This document shows, one piece after another, positions 1 through 7,540 of a DNA stretch of 64,000 bases. Made by a program: the position numbers and the translations under genes. This DNA comes from Chloroflexota bacterium. GTDB taxonomy: Bacteria; Chloroflexota; Anaerolineae; Anaerolineales; Anaerolineaceae. The stretch lies in contig JAKQJC010000049.1 of NCBI GenBank assembly GCA_029561345.1, forward strand, positions 61,088 to 125,087, written 5' to 3'. Numbering within the stretch: the stretch's first letter is position 1; each line of letters opens with the position of its first letter. The notes beneath the pieces were generated by a model that was given only the letters and a program-made list of their open reading frames with translations, had not been told where the DNA came from and made no database searches.

Positions 1-305
1 GCTTTCAGGGTTCCGCCCGGCATGTAATCCATCACCAGGTAGGGGGCATTTTCAAACTCGCCGTAATCGAACACCGAGATGATGTTGGGGTGCTTGAGGC
101 GCGCCAGCGCCTTGGCTTCGCGTTCAAAGCGTTTGAGCATATTCTCCAGCATTGCCGGAGGAATCTGATCCATGCGGATGAATTTGATGGCCACCTCGCG
201 CTCCAGACGCGTATCATAGGCCCTGTAAACCACAGCCATGCCGCCTTCGCCCAGCCGCTGCACAATATGGTACCGTCCAATTTCCCGTCCGGTTAAATCT
301 GACAT
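1..305 (-). CDS. Serine/threonine protein kinase (N-terminal part, leaves window)
   Basis: Only the first 101 codons are present; the gene runs off the left edge. The visible protein is the N-lobe of a Hanks-type kinase. It has a glycine-rich ATP loop (GEGGMAVVYRA), the VAIKF segment with the ATP-binding lysine, and an alpha-C helix region (FEREAKALARLKHPNI), followed by a beta4/beta5 segment ending at YLVMDYMPGGTLK. The family phosphorylates Ser/Thr on target proteins, which often carry FHA domains; an FHA protein is encoded at 41454-42296. The start is an ATG behind AAAGGATG. A TATAAT box lies about 45 nt upstream on the same strand. Whether a transmembrane or sensor part follows cannot be seen. 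Confidence 0.93.
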   Translation of the reverse strand, partial: MSDLTGREIGRYHIVQRLGEGGMAVVYRAYDTRLEREVAIKFIRMDQIPPAMLENMLKRFEREAKALARLKHPNIISVFDYGEFENAPYLVMDYMPGGTLK

Positions 306-454
306 GGGCGCCATCCTTTGAAAAATGATGAAAATGGTGATTCAAGACCATTATACACATTTTCCCGCGGAAGGAGCAGGCCAGATGAAGGTTTCTTTAC
401 CCCGCCTGTTGTCCATGTCCCTTATGAATTTTGTCACTTTTGGCTTTTCCCCTC

Positions 455-483
455 TTGACAAACGCGCTTAACCTGCCTACAAT
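455..483 (+). promoter_or_regulatory. Sigma70-type promoter of the GntR/aminomutase operon
   Basis: A perfect -35 TTGACA (455-460) is followed after exactly 17 nt by TACAAT (478-483), a near-consensus -10. The expected transcription start (about 490) falls inside the palindromic operator described next. Confidence 0.85.
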
Positions 484-487
484 AAGG

Positions 488-514
488 TATATCGTATATG
501 ATATATGATATATC
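488..514 (+). promoter_or_regulatory. Palindromic operator overlapping the transcription start (GntR autoregulation)
   Basis: The stretch is a pure AT/GTA palindromic array. GATATATGATATATC (500-514) is a perfect inverted repeat around one G. A second, nearly perfect palindrome, ATATCGTATATGATAT (489-504), overlaps it. It lies immediately downstream of the -10 box and just before the regulator start codon. FadR/VanR-type GntR proteins bind short palindromes in this position, so autorepression is the natural reading (inference). Confidence 0.65.
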
Positions 515-530
515 AAGAAAGGAACGACGC

Positions 531-1253
531 ATGGCGGATATTCTGGCTCCAGTTGCTTCTCCCACCTCCCTGGAAAAAATGGCCTATGAAGCCATCAAGG
601 AGGCCATCCTATCCTTCCGCCTGAAGCCTGGCGAAACGCTGGTCGAAGCCGACCTGGCCCGCCAGCTCAGCATCAGCAAAACCCCCGTGCGCGACGCCCT
701 CTCGCGCCTTGAAAAAGAAGGCTTCATCACCAAAATTCCCTACAAGGGCTATTATGTCTCCGAGGTTTCCCGCGAGACGATCATTGAAATTTTTGAAATT
801 CGCGCCGTGCTCGAAGGCCTGGCCTGCCGCCTGGCTGCCCCTCTGCTCACCGCGGAGGACCTCGCCGCCCTGAACGCCCTGCTTGAACAGCATGCCACCG
901 CAGCGGCTGCCGGCAACATTGCCCTGGCCTCACAGCTCAACCGCCGCTTTCACGATACCATCATTCAAAAGTCGGCTAATCGCTGGCTGGCCGACACCCT
1001 GGCGCACCTCGATGAACACCTGCGCCGCTACCGCACCCTTTCCAATTTCCAGAGCGGCCGGCTTGAAAAATCGGTTGACGAGCACCGCGCCATCCTCAAT
1101 GCCCTGGCCAGCAAGGCGCTGGTGGAGGCCGAAGCTGCCGCCCGCCAGCACCTGCACAGCGTCTCGGCCGACCTTGCAGCCCAGGATTTCAAAGAGCTGG
1201 TGCAGCTGGCCAGCAGCCAGGCCGTCATTCCCAACCGCAGCTATCCCGAATAA
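531..1253 (+). CDS. GntR family regulator (FadR/FCD subfamily)
   Basis: A 240-aa protein. An N-terminal winged helix (residues ~10-75, with the typical PGETLVEADLARQLSISKTPVRDALSRL signature spread over this region) is followed by an all-helical FCD ligand-binding domain that usually binds small carboxylates or amino-acid-like effectors. The family recognises operators as dimers and is released or activated by pathway intermediates. The start was set at the ATG behind AGGAACG; the upstream in-frame ATG at 498 lies within the operator palindrome. The gene is first in a seven-gene operon and is only 27 nt from the PLP enzyme gene, so it most likely controls that pathway in response to its substrate. 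Confidence 0.9.
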   Translation: MADILAPVASPTSLEKMAYEAIKEAILSFRLKPGETLVEADLARQLSISKTPVRDALSRLEKEGFITKIPYKGYYVSEVSRETIIEIFEIRAVLEGLACRLAAPLLTAEDLAALNALLEQHATAAAAGNIALASQLNRRFHDTIIQKSANRWLADTLAHLDEHLRRYRTLSNFQSGRLEKSVDEHRAILNALASKALVEAEAAARQHLHSVSADLAAQDFKELVQLASSQAVIPNRSYPE

Positions 1254-1280
1254 TTTATTTCGTTAAGGAGAATATTCAAA

Positions 1281-2744
1281 ATGTCCAAGTTCCAGTTTAA
1301 ATATCAACTCTACAAACACCTGCAGGCCAACGCCGGCGCCATTTATGCCGAAGCCCGCAAAGCCGCCGAAGAAATCGGCATCACTGGCGATCTGCGCAAC
1401 AACATCGGCCTGACCGGCGCCGTTTCAGGCTGCCACGGTCTGCTGGGCCGCGAAGTGGAAGATGCCATGCATGATGTGGCGCGCAAAGTGCTGCCTTCGG
1501 CGGTGCTCGATGAAAAGATTCGCGATATCGTCAAAGAATATTACGGCGACGATTACGATGCTGCCCTGATCAACACCTGCGAAGCCGGCCTGAACGTGGC
1601 TTACGATGTGCTGTGCATGCCCCCGACCCTCGGGCGCGGCGACCCCTACCGCGGCCGCTATATTGCCCCCTACGAGCGCCACATGCACCACCAGGGCGCT
1701 TACGGCCGCCCCTTCCCGCCCCGCTACAAGGAAGTTAACGCCGAGCGCGGCGAAGCCGCCGGCGAATACGGCGTGCAGGGCAAGCGCGCCTTCAATCTCG
1801 ATACCATCTATGTGAAGCCCGTTGGCGCCACCTATGACTGCCACGGCATCAAATACAATCCCATTCCCAGCTTCATGCATGTGGATGCCGCCCAGACCAT
1901 CGCCCGCTTTGGCGAAGTGGCGTCTCGCCACATGGACACCCTGGTTGGCTTTGCTTCGCTGGGTTACGACACCCCCGGCTACGGCTACGGCGAGAAAGCC
2001 GCCAACGGCGCCCCTGCCCTGCAGGTGGGCCTGAGCGAACTGGCCGCCCAGTACGATGTGCCTTATATCGTTGACAATGCCTGGGGCGTGCCTTTTGTCG
2101 GCGCCGATATCCGCAAGATGGGCGCAGACGTGGTCATTTACTCGATGGACAAGGCTTCCGGCGCCCCCACCTGCGGTCTGATGATCGGCAAGGAAGAATC
2201 CATGGTGCTCATTCGCCGTGCCCTGGGCATTCACGGCGCCCGCTACGGCACGCTCTCATCTCACGGCAAGGCCGCCTATGTCGGTTTCGATCCGGGCAAG
2301 GAAGCCCTGGCCGGCGCCCTGGCTGCCATGCGCATTCTCAAGGAACGCCCGCATATCTCCCTCGATGCCCTCGAAGGCCTCTACCGCATCACCCTCGAAG
2401 AATTTGAACTGCTGCCCGCTTCCCTCAAGAAGGGCTGGAGCATTTTCAAATCGTCAAACTGCCTGGCTGTTGAACTCAACTATGTTGACTCATGGGCCAA
2501 CGGCGAATTCGGCCTGCCCATCTTCTCCATTGAAGATATGTACGCCGGCAGCCACATTCTGCAGAACTGCATGTCGCAGATGGGTATGATCCCCACCATC
2601 GCCTACGATGCCAATATTCTGGTGTCCAACGGCGTGGGTAATGTGGATGAAGAAGGCCGCCTGATGGAAGGTCCCACCCGCATGGCGGTCAAGGCCATGT
2701 TCAAGGCCATCGAAATCATCGCCCGCACGGCCGGCATGCTCTAA
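1281..2744 (+). CDS. PLP-dependent fold-type I enzyme, SelA/cystathionine-lyase-like
   Basis: A 487-aa protein with the large-domain pattern of fold-type I PLP enzymes: an Asp in IVDNAWG (about residue 265) that would contact the pyridine nitrogen, and a Schiff-base Lys in YSMDKASG (about residue 291). The sequence around it (SMDKASGAPTCGLMIGK) most resembles L-seryl-tRNA selenium transferase and its catabolic relatives, but no other selenocysteine gene is nearby. About 130 N-terminal residues precede the recognisable core, which is longer than usual. The context (KamD-like aminomutase, candidate reactivase, dehydrogenase) suggests a lyase, thiolase-like or racemase step in diamino-acid breakdown. 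The exact reaction is not known. The ribosome site is AAGGAGAAT. Confidence 0.72.
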   Translation: MSKFQFKYQLYKHLQANAGAIYAEARKAAEEIGITGDLRNNIGLTGAVSGCHGLLGREVEDAMHDVARKVLPSAVLDEKIRDIVKEYYGDDYDAALINTCEAGLNVAYDVLCMPPTLGRGDPYRGRYIAPYERHMHHQGAYGRPFPPRYKEVNAERGEAAGEYGVQGKRAFNLDTIYVKPVGATYDCHGIKYNPIPSFMHVDAAQTIARFGEVASRHMDTLVGFASLGYDTPGYGYGEKAANGAPALQVGLSELAAQYDVPYIVDNAWGVPFVGADIRKMGADVVIYSMDKASGAPTCGLMIGKEESMVLIRRALGIHGARYGTLSSHGKAAYVGFDPGKEALAGALAAMRILKERPHISLDALEGLYRITLEEFELLPASLKKGWSIFKSSNCLAVELNYVDSWANGEFGLPIFSIEDMYAGSHILQNCMSQMGMIPTIAYDANILVSNGVGNVDEEGRLMEGPTRMAVKAMFKAIEIIARTAGML

Positions 2745-2827
2745 ATTTTCCTGCCCTCGCTGAACGCTGGCTGAGGGAGGGTGTGTCATCCAGAGCTGTG
2801 CGCCTCCTTCCACGGCTCTGTTTGCAA

Positions 2828-2861
2828 GGGGCAGGAATGGGTCACCACCCGATCCTGCCCC
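2828..2861 (+). other. Intercistronic hairpin
   Basis: GGGGCAGGA (2828-2836) pairs with TCCTGCCCC (2853-2861), and the inner GGGT pairs with ACCC. It lies in the 145-nt gap between the PLP enzyme gene and the rest of the operon. No U-run follows, so it is more likely an mRNA-stability or processing element than a terminator. It could uncouple expression of the first enzyme gene from the others. Confidence 0.45.
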
Positions 2862-2889
2862 TTCTGGTTCTCACAACAGGAGCAATTTT

Positions 2890-3126
2890 ATGAAAGCTTC
2901 CGACCGGATTGTTGACGCCATTGATCTCGAAACGTATTTCTACTGCGAAAGCGAAGAGGAAGCCCGCGGCCTGGCCGAACAGCTCACCGCGGAGCTGGGC
3001 CTGCCGCACGGAGATATCGTTTTTCTGGAACACCGCGGCTGGGGGGCGCGCGTGCGTCTGCGCGCTTATATGCACCACCCCGGCGACCATTACCGCTGGA
3101 TGGAACGAAAGGAAGGTCAGGCATGA
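2890..3126 (+). CDS. Small conserved-context protein of the aminomutase operon (78 aa)
   Basis: A 78-aa acidic protein starting at an ATG behind CAGGAGC. Its stop overlaps the start of the aminomutase gene (ATGA), which indicates translational coupling and probably a stoichiometric partner. The predicted pattern is a beta strand, a helix (EEEARGLAEQLTAELG) and two beta strands, then a His-rich end (YMHHPGDHYRW). B12/PLP aminomutases of the ornithine type have a small S subunit, and 2-amino-4-ketopentanoate thiolase has a small A subunit. The position fits either role, but I see no convincing sequence match to them. Confidence 0.7.
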   Translation: MKASDRIVDAIDLETYFYCESEEEARGLAEQLTAELGLPHGDIVFLEHRGWGARVRLRAYMHHPGDHYRWMERKEGQA

Positions 3127-4949
3127 AAAAAGTGCTGCTGGCTCCTCTCGATCCTGTGCACGATAATGCGGTTAAACTGCTCAAACGCCGCCTGAGCGAG
3201 GCTGGTTACGATGCCGTGGCCATGCCCCCCGGCACCACCGCTGAAGAGGTGATTGAAAAAGCCCTCCAGGAAAAACCGGTTGCCATCCTCATCAGCCGCA
3301 CCCTCGGCTACAAGGTGGGGGAAATTCTGGGCCACCTGGTGGACCTGGCCGAAGCGGCTGGTTTGCGCGAAACCACCCGCCTGGGCGTGGGCGGCATGGC
3401 CCTCACCCAGGAAGCCGGTGCTGAGCTGGGCTTTGACGCCTGCTTTGTGGGTGAGCTGAAAATGCCCGAAATTCTGGCTTTTCTTGAAGGCAAGCCGGTG
3501 GAAGCGGCCCGCCTGGAAGTCACGGCGGCGCGCGCCAAACCGCAGGTGACTGAAGGCTTCACCTACCGTTTTAACGACAGCAAAATTGAAGCCCTGCTCG
3601 ATACCATCACCGCCCAGGCTTTGCATTGGGCCGCTGATAAAACCTCCGCCGGCATTGAACGCGCCAAGGTGCGCGCTGAAATGATCGCCGAGGGGGTTGG
3701 CCGCCGCGATTCCGAACCCACCCCAACCCGCCAGGCGCTGCTCGAACGCTACATCAGCCTGTGCGACAGCGAAATTCAGGCTTTTTACCGTGAAGGCCGG
3801 CTGCCCTCAGGCGTGCGCTGGCTGGAAAAGAGCGAAATTGAGAATATGCCCGATTTTTCGCGCCCGCACCCCGATTTCGGCTCGCTGCGCCACGGCGACC
3901 AGAAGACCCTTTTCTTCTCGCAATATGGCACAGGCTGCCCGGTGATGGATGTGATGCACATCAAAACCATGGAAGCCTGGGGCATTGACGGCGTGCTGCA
4001 TTTTGACCCCTCGTGGGGGGCGCAGCGCGAAGGCCTGATTGAAGGTTACCTGACCCACGAACACGACGGCACCATCCTGACCCTGGAAAACCTCAGCTTC
4101 ATCCACCAGTACTTTGAACCGGCCACCCTGTGGAACGTGCGCGGCCACCGCGGCCTGAACACGCCCGAAACCCAGGTGCTTGGCCGCGCCGCCGGCGCCG
4201 ACCTGTTCAAAATCAACATTCCCTACGGCGCCACCGGCGGCGGCACCGACCCGGAACGCCTGACGGCCGACGGCATCTACTCGGTGATGCTGGCCTCGCA
4301 ATACGGCATCCCCTTTGACATCCCCGGCAATGATGAGCTGAGCGGCGTGCCGCCGCACAAAACGTTTGCCGGTATTCTGGTGATGATGATGCTTGGCCTG
4401 AAGCTGGGCGCGCGGCCCATTCCCAAGCCCCTGTTGTGCTATTCTCCTTATATGACCATCAGCGGACAGATGGACGACAACATGGTGGATATGAACGTGG
4501 CCAAGCTGCTGGTCTGGAAGCAGATTCTCGATACCCCGGTCTGGCCGGGCGAACCGGTGGGCTTCATGACCCACTCTTCTGACCGGGTGCAGTCGGCCAT
4601 GGCCACCGCCTCGCATGCAGCCCTGGCCAGCGCTGTGGGCGTCACCGCTGCCACCATCGCCTCATCTGACGAAGCGTACTCCAAAGGCCCCATCTCCGTG
4701 CCTGCCCGCGTGGATACCCTGCGCGCGGTGAAAGACCGCCTGCGCTTTGACGGCAGTCTTAAGCTCACCCCCAGTGCCCGCCAGCAGGATCTGATGGCGC
4801 AGATTCAGGCTGGCATCACCGAAGTGCTGGAACAGGCCGCCGTGCGCGGTGACTTTGTCGCCTCCATCTATGAGGGCGTGTTTGGCAGCCAGGATGACGG
4901 TCTCTATCCCGGCCGCACCGGCCGCGGAACGGTGATCCGCCGCGCATGA
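3123..4949 (+). CDS. Cobalamin/PLP-dependent amino acid aminomutase, KamD/OraE-like, with N-terminal B12-binding-like domain
   Basis: A 608-aa protein. Residues 1-~125 form a Rossmann-like domain with the landmarks of B12-binding modules. PVHDNA (His13) corresponds to the DxHxxG motif, an SRT segment lies near residue 58, and RLGVGGMAL (GG at 90-91) is followed by ELGFDACF. Residues ~175-608 resemble the TIM-barrel alpha subunit of lysine 5,6-aminomutase and the barrel of ornithine 4,5-aminomutase. IPYGATGGG corresponds to VPYGATTEG, and the C-terminus (EGVFGSQDDGLYPGRTGRG) corresponds to the KamD tail. Such enzymes move a terminal amino group to the neighbouring carbon by adenosylcobalamin radical chemistry with PLP. 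In KamDE and OraE the B12 domain is a separate subunit or C-terminal; here it is N-terminal. The Asp of DxHxxG is Pro. The substrate is unknown. Confidence 0.72.
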   Translation: MKKVLLAPLDPVHDNAVKLLKRRLSEAGYDAVAMPPGTTAEEVIEKALQEKPVAILISRTLGYKVGEILGHLVDLAEAAGLRETTRLGVGGMALTQEAGAELGFDACFVGELKMPEILAFLEGKPVEAARLEVTAARAKPQVTEGFTYRFNDSKIEALLDTITAQALHWAADKTSAGIERAKVRAEMIAEGVGRRDSEPTPTRQALLERYISLCDSEIQAFYREGRLPSGVRWLEKSEIENMPDFSRPHPDFGSLRHGDQKTLFFSQYGTGCPVMDVMHIKTMEAWGIDGVLHFDPSWGAQREGLIEGYLTHEHDGTILTLENLSFIHQYFEPATLWNVRGHRGLNTPETQVLGRAAGADLFKINIPYGATGGGTDPERLTADGIYSVMLASQYGIPFDIPGNDELSGVPPHKTFAGILVMMMLGLKLGARPIPKPLLCYSPYMTISGQMDDNMVDMNVAKLLVWKQILDTPVWPGEPVGFMTHSSDRVQSAMATASHAALASAVGVTAATIASSDEAYSKGPISVPARVDTLRAVKDRLRFDGSLKLTPSARQQDLMAQIQAGITEVLEQAAVRGDFVASIYEGVFGSQDDGLYPGRTGRGTVIRRA

Positions 4950-5938
4950 ACACCATCGGCTTCGCTGGCACCGCCAAGAACACCGGCAAAACCACCACGG
5001 CTCGCTTTGTGCTGGCCGCGGCGCACCGCGCCGGTTTGCGCCTGGCGCTGACCAGCATAGGCTATGATGGCGAGAATCGCGACACCATCACCGGGCTGCC
5101 CAAGCCGCGCTTTGAGCTGCAGCCCGGCGATTGGCTGGCCACCGCCGAAAAATGCCTCAAAACCAGCACCGCCGTCTGCCGAGTGGAAGCTGTGCTGCCC
5201 ATCCAAACCATTCTGGGGCGGGTGGTGCTGGCCCAGGTGGAGCAGGCTGGCGAGGTGCTGGCGGCCGGTCCCAACCGGGCGGCGGATATCCGCCTGCTGC
5301 TGGAGCGCCTTGAGGCGCTGGGTGTGGACCTGGCCATGCTGGACGGCGCTCTCAACCGCGTGGCGCCGATGAACGCCGCCGATGGGCTGGTGCTGGCCAC
5401 CGGCGCCGCCTACGATGAACGTATTCCGGCCATTGCCGCCCACGCCGCTGCCCTGGCCGGGCTTTTCCAGCTTCCGCAGGTTGAACAGACCGCTGGCTTC
5501 ACCCCCTGTCCTGGCGGCTCGCTGCTGCGCGGCATGGCCCTGCCCGCCCTCAGCCGGGGCCTGCGCCTGGCCATTCCGGGCGCCTGCGACCCGGCCCTGC
5601 TGCTGGAACTGCTGCCGCAGATGGCCGGCGGGCAGCTGCACTTTGGCAGCCCGCTTAACCTGGCGGCCAGCGGCAGCCCGCTGGATTGGAAAGCCGTGAT
5701 GCACGCAGCCGGCGAACTGCAGATTGGCCTGAGCGTGGCCCGCAGCCTGCCGGTGCGCCTGATGACGGTCAACCCGTTTTTTCCGCATTACCAGCCGCAA
5801 ACCGGCGCTTATGTACCCGATTTTGTGCCAGCCGCGGACCTGCTGCAGGCGGTGCGCCAGGCGGCGCCGCAGCTGCCGGTTTATGATATGCTGCAGGAAC
5901 CCCACCCCGATGTTCTGTCCCTGCTCCAACTCACCTGA
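4946..5938 (+). CDS. P-loop protein, candidate aminomutase reactivase (KamB-like)
   Basis: A 330-aa protein whose start overlaps the mutase stop by 4 nt (ATGA). It has a Walker A motif GTAKNTGKTT at residues ~8-17, followed by TSIGYDGENRDT and later DGALNR and ADGLVLATGA. This order of motifs matches, as I recall it, the KamB-type proteins encoded beside lysine 5,6-aminomutase, which help reactivate the enzyme after loss or inactivation of its adenosylcobalamin. Other nucleotide-dependent B12 chaperones (MeaB type) have a similar genomic position. The C-terminal third (after ~190) is not recognisable. The assignment to KamB is from remembered family sequence and context, so moderate confidence. 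Confidence 0.65.
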   Translation: MNTIGFAGTAKNTGKTTTARFVLAAAHRAGLRLALTSIGYDGENRDTITGLPKPRFELQPGDWLATAEKCLKTSTAVCRVEAVLPIQTILGRVVLAQVEQAGEVLAAGPNRAADIRLLLERLEALGVDLAMLDGALNRVAPMNAADGLVLATGAAYDERIPAIAAHAAALAGLFQLPQVEQTAGFTPCPGGSLLRGMALPALSRGLRLAIPGACDPALLLELLPQMAGGQLHFGSPLNLAASGSPLDWKAVMHAAGELQIGLSVARSLPVRLMTVNPFFPHYQPQTGAYVPDFVPAADLLQAVRQAAPQLPVYDMLQEPHPDVLSLLQLT

Positions 5939-5956
5939 TCCCTGAAAGGAGATGCA

Positions 5957-6412
5957 ATGAGCCCTGACCCCCACGTTCAAAAAATTCTCGATACCCGCTT
6001 CCCCTGCGCGGCCCATTCGCCCATCATCGGGCGGATGAACTGCATTTTACATGCCCGCGCCCCCCAGCGCGGCCTTGAACTTTGCCCCTACCCCTCGCGC
6101 GCGGTCATCAAAGGCGAAACCCACGAACTGATCCTCACCAATGAGGATGCCGCTCCCAACAAAACCGTCAATGCCATTTCATATCTGGGCTATTTTGAAA
6201 TCATTGAAGGCGGGGTGATGTGGGTGGGCGACCGGGTGTTTGTGGAAGGCCGCGAAATTGGCGAACTGGCTGGCTACGACCTGACCCATTTTCCCAATCA
6301 TATGAATATCATCATCAAAATTACCGATCCGCTTTACACAGGCCTGGAAGCCAATGTTCAACTGGGCGCTTCCATCAGCTTTGTGTTCCGCGGACGTCCA
6401 CAGGAGGAATGA
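5957..6412 (+). CDS. Conserved hypothetical protein of the aminomutase operon (151 aa)
   Basis: A soluble 151-aa protein with no signal peptide or membrane segment. The start ATG follows GAAAGGAG with good spacing, 18 nt after the KamB-like gene. The second half is strongly beta (EIIEGGVMWVGDRVFVEGREIGELAGYDLTHFPNHMN), with alternating hydrophobic residues and a DxTHxPNHMN stretch whose His residues could bind metal or substrate. I do not recognise the family. Placement between the candidate reactivase and the dehydrogenase means it is probably a dedicated part of the same pathway. Confidence 0.72.
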   Translation: MSPDPHVQKILDTRFPCAAHSPIIGRMNCILHARAPQRGLELCPYPSRAVIKGETHELILTNEDAAPNKTVNAISYLGYFEIIEGGVMWVGDRVFVEGREIGELAGYDLTHFPNHMNIIIKITDPLYTGLEANVQLGASISFVFRGRPQEE

Positions 6413-6415
6413 TTT

Positions 6416-7327
6416 ATGACCCAACCCTTGAAAGTTGCTGTGATGGGCTACGGCCACATTGGCCAGTACGCCGCCCAGGGCGTGAAACGCGCTCCGGATA
6501 TGACCCTGGCGGGTATTGTTGAGCTGGAAAGCCGCCTTCCCGCCGTGCGCGCCGACTGGCCCACCCTGCCGGTGGCCGCTGCCGTGAAAGACCTGCCCGA
6601 AAAGCCCGATGTGGTGATTTTGGGCGTGCCCACCCGCACAGTGGAAAAAGTGGCTCCGGCCCTGCTGGCCGAGGGCATTGCCACAGTAGATTGCTTTGAT
6701 ATGCACGGCGATCCCTTCATGAAGCTGCGCGGCGCGCTCGACCCGGCTGCCAAACAGGGCAATGTGGCGGCCATCATGGGCAGCGGAGTGGACCCGGGCG
6801 TCAGCACCATGGTGCGCGCGCTCTTCGAAATCTGGGCGCCCACCGGCCTCACCTATGTTTGTTACGGGCCGGGCATGAGCATGGGCCACACGGTCTGCGC
6901 CAAGTCGTACGCCGGGGTGAAGGATGCCCTCTCCATCACCCGTCCGGGCGACCCCGGCTGCCACAAGCGCGATCTGTATCTGGTGCTTGAAGACGGCGCT
7001 GAACTGGAAGAGGTGAAAGGACGGGTTTTGCAGGACCCGTATTTCTCGCACGATGATGTGCGCGTGTTCCAGGTGGCCGATGTGGCCCCGCTGATGGACA
7101 TGGGCCACCGCATCACCGTGGACCGCAAGGGCGGCGCCAGCGGCGTGGACAACCAACTGCTGCATTTTGAAACCACCTTCCACAACCCGGCTTCCACAGC
7201 CCAGGTGCTGGTGGCTTCGGCCCGCGCCGCCACGCGCATGGCCCCCGGCGCGCACACCATGCTGGAGGTGCCGCTGTATGCCTTCCTGAGCGAAGATATT
7301 CAATCGTTGATGAAGCGCCTGGTGTAA
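6416..7327 (+). CDS. Diaminopimelate-dehydrogenase-like NAD(P)-dependent oxidoreductase
   Basis: A 303-aa protein beginning with a Rossmann nucleotide site (VAVMGYGHIGQYAAQG; GxGxxG at ~11-16). Further features of the meso-diaminopimelate dehydrogenase family follow: FDMHGD (family FDTH), GSGVDPGVS (family GWDPG), SMGHT (family SQGHS) and GVKDALSITRP. Ddh oxidatively deaminates a D-configured alpha-amino group. In ornithine fermentation the functional counterpart (Ord) oxidises 2,4-diaminopentanoate. In this operon the likely role is NAD(P)-linked deamination of the mutase product (inference). Start: ATG behind CAGGAGGA. It is the last gene of the operon; a hairpin-rich repeat begins 14 nt downstream. 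Confidence 0.82.
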   Translation: MTQPLKVAVMGYGHIGQYAAQGVKRAPDMTLAGIVELESRLPAVRADWPTLPVAAAVKDLPEKPDVVILGVPTRTVEKVAPALLAEGIATVDCFDMHGDPFMKLRGALDPAAKQGNVAAIMGSGVDPGVSTMVRALFEIWAPTGLTYVCYGPGMSMGHTVCAKSYAGVKDALSITRPGDPGCHKRDLYLVLEDGAELEEVKGRVLQDPYFSHDDVRVFQVADVAPLMDMGHRITVDRKGGASGVDNQLLHFETTFHNPASTAQVLVASARAATRMAPGAHTMLEVPLYAFLSEDIQSLMKRLV

Positions 7328-7341
7328 AAGATTAAAGGGGG

Positions 7342-7540
7342 GAACTCCTTCGACAATGTCACATTAAGATTATTCATCGCCCACCCCCCGACCCCCTCCC
7401 GATTTTCGGGAGGGGGCGACTGTTAATCGTGGTTTTTTGTCTCCCCGAAGGGGAGACAAAAAACCACGGGCGGTTAATTTCCTGATTGAAAGGGATAAAA
7501 AATCAGGAAATGCTGGAATATGACATTGTCAAACTACTCA
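7342..7540 (+). repeat. MITE-like repeat, copy A
   Basis: About 199 bp bounded by imperfect terminal inverted repeats (left CTTCGACAATGTCACATTA, right end ATGACATTGTCAAACTACT). Three internal hairpins: a GC hairpin at 7392-7416, a perfect 18-bp stem with a GAA loop at 7429-7467, and an AT-rich 11-bp stem at 7477-7511. It lies directly after the aminomutase operon and could serve as its terminator. It is nearly identical in its centre to copy D at 38279-38484, which is inverted relative to it. Confidence 0.85.

Noticed and set aside
1425..2234. 269-codon minus-strand frame opposite the PLP enzyme gene
   Set aside because: Shadow of the PLP enzyme, with biased composition and no start signal.
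1281..2744. Selenocysteine synthase (SelA)
   Set aside because: The SelA-like PLP signature is there, but no SelB, SelD or tRNA-Sec is seen and the context is amino-acid catabolism; SelA relatives with other activities are common.
4904..6016. 370-codon minus-strand frame opposite the KamB-like gene
   Set aside because: Same Gly/His/Gln-rich shadow composition, and it lies inside a plus-strand operon with good motifs.
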